Positions 57,901 through 64,000 of a stretch of DNA of 64,000 nt are shown piece after piece (position 1 is the stretch's first letter; the number at the start of each line of letters is the position of its first letter). A program made the position numbers and the translations under genes. The stretch lies in contig OZ024787.1 in NCBI GenBank assembly GCA_964017065.1, positions 14,436,453 to 14,500,452 of the forward strand. The letters run 5' to 3'. The notes under the pieces are model-generated. The model was not told where the DNA came from. It saw only the letters and a program-made list of their open reading frames with translations, and made no database searches. This stretch comes from Haliclona indistincta (lineage: Eukaryota; Porifera; Demospongiae; Haplosclerida; Chalinidae).

Positions 57901-60900
57901 CAGGCTAGTGGTACAGTGTGTACGAGGCTAGTGTGTACTGAGTGTACCAGACTAGTGGGTACAGTGTGTACCAGGCTAATGTGTACTGAGTATACCAGGC
58001 TACTGTGTACTGAGTGTACCAGGCTAGTGTGTACTGAGTGTACCAGGCTAGTGGGTTCAGTGTGTACTAGGCTACTGTGTACTGAGTGTACCAGGCTAGT
58101 GTGTACTGAGTGTACCAGGCTAGTGTGCACAGTGTGTACCAGGCTAATGTGTACTGAGTATACCAGGCTACTGTGTACTGAGTGTACCAGGCTAGTGTGT
58201 ACTGAGTGTACCAGGCTAGTGGGTACAGTGTGCACCAGGCTAATGTGTACTGAGTATACCAGGCAAGTGGGTACAGTGTGTACCAGGCTAGTGTGTACTG
58301 AGTGTACCAGGCTACTGTGTACTGCGTGAACCAGGCTAGTGTGTTCTGAGTGTACCAGGCTAGTGTGCACAATGTGTACCAGGCTAATGTGTACTGAGTG
58401 TACCAGTCTACTGTGTACTGAGTGTACCAGGCTAGTGGGTACAGTGTGTACGAGGCTAGTGTGTACTGAGTGGAGCAGGCTAGTGTGTACTGAGTGTACC
58501 AGGCTAGTGTGCACTGAGTGTACCAGGCTAGTGGGTACAGTGTGTACGAGGCTAGTGTGTACTGAGTGTACCAGGCTAGTGTGTACTGAGTGCACCAGGC
58601 TAGTGTGTACTGAGTGTACCAGGCTAATGTGTACTGAGTGTACCAGGCTAGTGTGTACTGAGTGTACCAGGCTAGTGTGTACAGTGTGTACCAGGCTAGT
58701 GTGTACATTGTGTACCAGGCTAGTGTGTACTGAGTGTACCAGGCTAGTGTGCACAGTGTGTACCAGGCTAGTGTGTACTGAGTGTACCAGGCTAGTGTGC
58801 ACAGTGTGTACCAGGCTAATGTGTACTGAGTGTACCAGGCTACTGTGTACTGAGTGTACCAGGCTAGTGTGTACTGAGTGTACCAGGCTAGTGTGTACAG
58901 TGTGTACCAGGCTAGTGTGTACAGTGTGTACCAGGCTAGTGTGCACAGTGTGTACCAGGCTAGTGTGTACTTAGTGTACCAGGCTAGTGTGCACAGTGTG
59001 TACCAGGCTAGTGTGTACTGAGTGTACCAGGCTAGTGTGTACAGTGTGTACCAGGCTAGTGTGTACTGAGTGCACCAGGCTAGTGTGTACTGAGTGTACC
59101 AGGCTAGTGTGTACTGAGTGTACCAGGCTAGTGTGTACTGAGTGTACCAGGCTAGTGTGTACTGAGTGTACCAGGCTAGTGGGTACAGTGTGTACGAGGC
59201 TAGTGTGTACTGAGTGGAGCAGGCTAGTGTGTACTGAGTGTACCAGGCTAGTGTGTACTGAGTGTACCAGGCTAGTGTGTACTGAGTTTACAGGCTAGTG
59301 TGTACTGAGTGTACCAGGCTAGTGTGTACTGAGTGTACCAAGTGAGTGTGTACAGTGTGTACCAGGCTAGTGTGCACAGTGTGTACCAGGCTAGTGTTTA
59401 CTGAGTGTACCAGGCTAGTGGGTACAGTGTGTACGAGGCTAGTGTTTACTGAGTGTACCAGGCTAATGTGTACTGCGTGTACCAGGCTAGTGTGTACTGA
59501 GTGTACCAGGCTAGTGTGTACTGAGTGTACCAGGCTAGTGTGTACAGTGTGAACCAGGCTAGTGTGTACTGAGTGTACCAGGCTAGTGTGTACAGTGTGA
59601 ACCAGGCTAGTGTGCACAGTGTGTACCAGGCTAGTGTGTACTGAGTGTACCAGGCTAGTGTTTACTGAGTGTACCAGGCTAGTGGGTACAGTGTGTACGA
59701 GGCTAGTGGGTACAGTGTGTACGAGGCTAGTGTGTACAGTGTGTACCAGGCTAGTGTGTACTGAGTGTACCAGGCTAATGTGTACTGAGTGTACCAGGCT
59801 AGTGTGTACTGAGTGTACCAGGCTAGTGTGTACTGAGTGTACCAGGCTAGTGTGTACAGTGTGAACCAGGCTAGTGTGTACTGAGTGTACCAGGCTAGTG
59901 TGTACAGTGTGAACCAGGCTAGTGTGCACAGTGTGTACCAGGCTAGTGTGTACTGAGTGTACCAGGCTAGTGTTTACTGAGTGTACCAGGCTAGTGGGTA
60001 CAGTGTGTACGAGGCTAGTGTGTACTGAGTGTACCAGGCTAATGTGTACTGAGTGTACCAGGCTAGTGTGTACTGAGTGTACCAGGCTAGTGTGTACTGA
60101 GTGTACCAGGCTAGTGTGTACTGAGTGTACCAGGCTAGTGTGTACAGTGTGTACCAGGCTAGTGTGTACAGTGTGTACCAGGCTAGTGTGCACAGTGTGT
60201 ACCAGGCCTAGGCCTGGGTACGAGGCTAGTGTGTACAGCGAAAACAGAAAAGCACAGTACAACTGTAAATACTTAAATTTACAAGATAAGAGTCCTTGGC
60301 TAAGGTGGTGTGAGCTGAGATATTATAGAAATAAAAAAAGCTTAAATATATGAAGTTATCTCAAGCCATAAAACTATTCATTTACCCACCATAAGAATTA
60401 ATAATACTGATGTATAGCGGTAAAACATATTCGTGAGAGAATAATGTTACGAATGTGCGAGATAGAGCATTTCGTAATAAATATAGGTTATACCATGAAA
60501 AGGAGGGCAATACGGGATTTAAATCACCGCGGAAACCGATAGTATAGACGACCCGAGCGCGAAGCGCGAGGGCGTCAATTTCGGTTTCCAAGGTGATTTT
60601 AATCCCGTATTGCCCTCCTTTTCATGGTATAAGGTATTTATACCATACTGCGCTCTCAGGTAAGCTTCTCAAGACTACCAAGCACTGAAACAAGCCCTCT
60701 ACTGTTGCGAGAAGCCAGTAGTGTCGCCGTTTCGATCATTGAGCGACGATCGTGTAAGAGCGCGTCGTTTGAATTCATAAGTTAGTGACGACGCTTCAGT
60801 TTACTATCTTCCAGCCGTGTAGAAGCGCTACTTTGGGTCTCACTAGAAGCGCTTAAGCATGGAGAAGCTAACTACGAAGTGTAAGTGCGTGAATCAAATC

Positions 60901-62786
60901 TTTTTCCAAGCTACGACAGTATAACTGTTTTGTTCACAACGGGTCCATTCTGCGGTGTGATAAGTGAACTGGGAGGTGTAATAAGTGAACTGGGAGGTGT
61001 AATAAGTGAAATAAATCACCTCGTTTTGAGCAATCTGATTGGTCAGAAACATTGAAGTATGGTATAATAATAATTATATCTACAAATCAGAACGAATGAC
61101 TGTCAACTAAAACAAGACATTCGCAGACAAATTTACGTAATTCACAAAATTCTCTTTCTCAAAAGTTCCCGCTAAACTTTATGATCGATCCCTCCCACCT
61201 CATGTACTATAATAACTACTACTAACCAGTAGGTGGAGTAATAGTGGTGGGTGTGGCAGTACTGGAGCTCACTCTAGAATGTTCTGTATAATGAAAAGAA
61301 TTTTGAATTTAAAAAAAATAATTATAGAGCTGCAAATTAATACAATACACATTAACAGTGCATTAATGAACATCTTTACGGACTGGTTCAAAACACCTCT
61401 TCTTATTCAACTATCATGATTGAGTTTCAATAACAACTACAGCATCTTATGTTCATTGACACAGCAAGCTACAATGTACACACCACAAAATACCCTAGAA
61501 AGCACAATACCTACAAACAGATAGTACTTGTAATGATAAGATAATAATAGTGAGCATTATCATAACAATTCATCACTTACCAAATTCTTCAAGATATTGG
61601 ATTACTTCGTCATATTCTGATTCATCATCTTCATCTTCAGCCTCATTTTTTCCAACTCTCGCTCTATCAAGTGCAGTCTTACCACGCTGTATAACAAGAA
61701 CAACAGTGTGAGTCATGACACACAAGATCAGTGAGTACAGGGTTAATAATACCACACACACCATGTGCTACAGTTCATTATGTGATGAGTCATGTATCAT
61801 AGCATTGTCAACACACACACAAGCCAGGACAATGATAATGACCTAGCTCAATGTGATGTTACATGTTGTACCAAGAGAATGAATGTACTGGACAATCTAC
61901 AGACCACATGCAGTCAGTGATCACAATGACTGATACACAATGTATAGATCACATGTTAGTGACTACTATCGTAGATCGAATATTCGTAATCTGCTTTGCA
62001 AGAGCTTTCGATTGATACTAAATTCATTAAATTCTGTCCAGAGAATAGCGCAAAAATCGACAACTAAGATTCGCCATACATTGTGTATTGGAGTGAATTT
62101 ACAAACCACAAACATTTTACATGTCACAAGACTGAATATTAATGCTTCCAACCTCCTCTGTTCAGACACTAAATGGAGAATATCACGGTTTCTAAACCAT
62201 GCCCACCATGATTAACAAATCCTAGAGCTGAAGAGATTTTGTTTATCTTAAGGAATCCATTATTGGACCACTATGAGACTCAGTGACTACCTCCCATGCA
62301 GCGTACTGTACAGCACTTTATGCTACTTGATGGACGGAGATGCCATCAAGAAGTATAAAGTGCAGAAAATAATTTTCGTAAATCTAATTTCAACACACAG
62401 TTGCTGCACGAAAAATAAAATCAATTCAAATGATCTGATCTCAAACAAAGACACATGAGAAAATTGAATCAAATTATTGTAGAGACACACATTTGCTGTA
62501 CAAATCAGTTCAAAAATAACCAGCGACAATATTCTCATAATTATTATGATAACTCATAAACTCATGTTAGTAGTTATAGTGAGAATAGTGTTACAATATC
62601 TATTCATTATACTATAATTCACATCAGTTGAGCTGTGACCATACAACTACCAACAACACAACACTACCAGTTGATAATAACACTCACTTTATTAAGCAGA
62701 GACGGATCTGCTCCATGTTGAATGAGTAATTTGACAGTATCAAGACGTCCCATAAAAGCAGCATAATGTAGTGGAGAATCACCATC
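48682..62786 (-). CDS. Gene C: ankyrin - Roc - COR - death domain protein (5' end outside window)
   Basis: Seven exons in the window: 62786-62688 (ankyrin, DGDSPLHYAAFMGRLDTV), 61686-61581 (terminal ankyrin, RGKTALDRARVGKNEAE), 61283-61227 (Ser/Thr linker), 51408-49315 (Roc-COR), 49247-49191, 49138-49013 (linkers) and 48959-48682 (death). They total 2817 nt, a multiple of 3, with agreeing phases. The exon set parallels gene B one for one up to the Roc-COR exon; the last two exons are unrelated to those of B. The 9.8-kb intron 61226-51409 carries a 5-kb minisatellite and a fold-back element but no Ngaro copy. A signalling scaffold role is inferred from the domains. Confidence 0.8.
49315..51408 (-). 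CDS. Gene C large exon: Roc GTPase-like and COR-like domains
   Basis: 2094 nt, one codon longer than in gene B (KAVKKQ for KFRKQ). P-loop GLPAAGKT, IDSGGQPQFQ and the degraded ATMRSLVSDEE are all kept. Differences from B are a few scattered residues (for example PAETKK for SAETKK, YVVTRP for FVVTRP). Open throughout, so both copies appear to be under constraint or very recently homogenised. Confidence 0.85.
53362..54582. mobile_element. Large fold-back element with ~560-bp arms
   Basis: Arms 53362-53918 and 54015-54582 are reverse complements with a few indels (outer end TACTACAGTGGAACACACGA), around a ~96-bp loop. No coding capacity. It separates two blocks that are contiguous in the gene B intron (near 25470), so it is part of a gene C-specific 2.5-kb insertion. 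Confidence 0.85.
55162..60222. repeat. 5-kb minisatellite in gene C intron (24-bp unit, ~200 copies)
   Basis: Same units as 25682-28905 but longer and almost wholly 24-bp. Two main variants (TACTGAGTGTACC and TACAGTGTGTACC) alternate, and larger blocks are repeated (for example 56.2-56.9 kb resembles 57.9-58.6 kb; 59.35-59.65 resembles 59.61-59.95). Open frames of up to ~355 codons occur because the unit is 24 bp; they are not genes. Confidence 0.95.
60331..60345. other. Empty site of the Ngaro insertion
   Basis: ATTATAGAAATAAAAAAAGC here is continuous. In gene B the same sequence is split, ATTATAGAAA before 29011 and AAAAGCTTAAAT after 35623. It gives the pre-insertion state. Confidence 0.85.
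60488..61067. mobile_element. TIR element with internal 145-bp palindrome, gene C only
   Basis: Ends TTATACCATG and CATACTTCAA/TATGGTATAA are inverted. 60488-60632 folds on itself (arms contain GAAAAGGAGGGCAATACGGG). Absent from the matching gene B sequence near 35752. No coding capacity. Confidence 0.7.
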
Positions 62787-63345
62787 CTGTGGAAACAAAA
62801 GAGTACAAGTGTCAGACAAAGCAGTGATGTTTAGTACATGAACACTTTAAAAAGACAATCATCTGAAAATACAATTTTTGGTTGATAGATCACAGAATGT
62901 TTCCAACCCACACATGATAATAAATGCTCACTTGTTACATCAGATCATTTCAATAATATTGACATGATCACATGCAATAGTACATGTCTCAATACCTCAC
63001 AATATTGTATGAATACCAACACACTTGTACCAAGGCACAAACCCTCTCATGAAGGATAGACCAGCTGTGCAATAAATCTGTCACACACTGTTACATAATC
63101 ATTAAGTCCATGTACTGATCAGCTATATACGTCAAGTTGATAAGGAGCTACACTGTAGGCATTGATAGTGAAATCGATCTGACTGGCTTTCTCCATCATC
63201 TGTCCACCACATATATACAGACACACATACGGACATGCAGTGAATTACATGACCCAATGGATACAGCTGAAAATATCAAAAATAGTGGAGATAACTACCA
63301 AAATATCTATTGAAGGCACAAGTATCAAGTGCCTACATCAGAGCA

Positions 63346-63812
63346 TACCGTAAATCGGGAAAGTTTTGTTGTTAAAATATTTTCGTGGGTAGGATCAACT
63401 ACGAAAAAAAAAACGAAAATTTTCATAACATGTGTATGCCGAGTTGTGAGTTGTATGCTGGAAGAGCTCAAGAGCTGGCTGCAGCTGAAATACTGTCTGT
63501 CTGGAGTTGCTTTTACTGAGCCAGTGACAGCTGTCAGGAACATCTCGCTGATCACCAGTGCCTGAGCGTCTTGGTAAACAAATGGGCAGGATTCATTCAT
63601 TTAGCTGGCTCCTACACTCTTGTGTACAGCACGAATACAAGCATCATTACAGCTGTCAGCAGCAACAGTCATACAGTCTTGTCTAGAAGCTGTGCATTAC
63701 ATGTATGTGTTAATAAAATTTCAATTTTAAAATATTTTCGTTAGGCAGGTCAACCCACGAAAATATTTTAAGACAAAAATTTTGTTACGCGAAAATTTCC
63801 CGATTTACGGTA
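63346..63812. mobile_element. MITE in gene C intron
   Basis: Counterpart of 38061-38534, with TACCGTAAATCGGGAAA ends, including an intact TTAA (about 63371-63376) that marks the empty site of the K1/K2 insertion. Confidence 0.8.
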
Positions 63813-64000
63813 GTATTGTACATATCACATGATACAGCATACATACACTATAGTAACACTTGTACCCCACCACACCCAAAGATCAAAGGAAAATGGCATG
63901 GTATATATCTCATATACCCAGGGAAATATGGATATTTTCCAGGATATTAAAGTTAAACCTGGCCAATATGGATATTTTCCAGGAAGTGGCAAAGTGGCAC
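63813..64000. other. Right edge, short direct repeat
   Basis: Paralogy with gene A and B introns stops near 63865. 63916-64000 holds two copies of AATATGGATATTTTCCAGGA. No gene seen. Confidence 0.5.

Noticed and set aside
55359..60353. Very long open frames (up to ~355 codons) on both strands rich in VCTECTRL or VHTSLVHS octapeptides
   Set aside because: They are produced by a 24-bp tandem repeat, whose length is a multiple of 3, and appear in several frames at once.

Overview
This is eukaryotic, AT-rich, intron-dense metazoan DNA. Short exons with GT-AG introns, ankyrin repeats encoded one per ~99-bp phase-0 exon, Roc-COR and death domains, an intron-bearing Ngaro-type retrotransposon and many terminal-inverted-repeat (TIR) transposons all point to an invertebrate. 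A demosponge is my best guess, from memory of expanded ankyrin/Roc/death-domain families; it is not proven here. All exon models were read by eye. The best-supported ones rest on canonical splice sites plus reading-phase agreement across every junction.

The backbone is a tandem array of three paralogous minus-strand genes. Gene A runs from 13761 to 1023 and beyond the left edge. Gene B (40487 to 21366) is complete: 11 exons summing to 3174 nt, i.e. 1057 codons plus stop. Gene C runs from beyond the right edge to 48682. The architecture is ankyrin repeats - Roc GTPase-like domain - COR-like region - death domain. B and C carry nearly identical ~700-residue Roc-COR exons (24108-22018 and 51408-49315) but entirely different death-domain exons (21682-21366 and 48959-48682). 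Between the genes lie a decayed M14 carboxypeptidase pseudogene (16926-16004, minus), unidentified exons (17-20.8 kb), and a plus-strand chlorophyllase-like alpha/beta-hydrolase 3' end (42864-43792).

Mobile DNA has reshaped the array, and the paralogues supply empty sites that prove several insertions. In gene A, nested elements fill 1658-11002: a TIR element (V), two copies of a repeat-rich element (X), and two adjacent TTAA-flanked elements, K1 and K2. K1 carries an apparently intact 11-exon, 886-residue gene joining a DDE transposase to a C-terminal TREX/DnaQ-like exonuclease. The intron of B between its ankyrin and Roc exons (35.9-24.1 kb) holds a minisatellite and a 6.6-kb Ngaro element with A1-ORFs-B1-A2-B2 repeats, spliced gag, RT/RNase H and tyrosine recombinase. 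The same intron of C holds the homologous 24-bp minisatellite (55.2-60.2 kb) and a 1.2-kb fold-back element. Two MULE-like elements (15023-15574, 45388-45928) each carry a broken RecQ-like helicase N-terminal fragment. The second was itself split from its target duplication by another element, Z (45931-47151).

The most striking items are the transposase-exonuclease fusion element, the domain swap between near-identical Roc-COR genes, the parallel capture of helicase fragments, and the ability to order insertions using the three paralogous copies.
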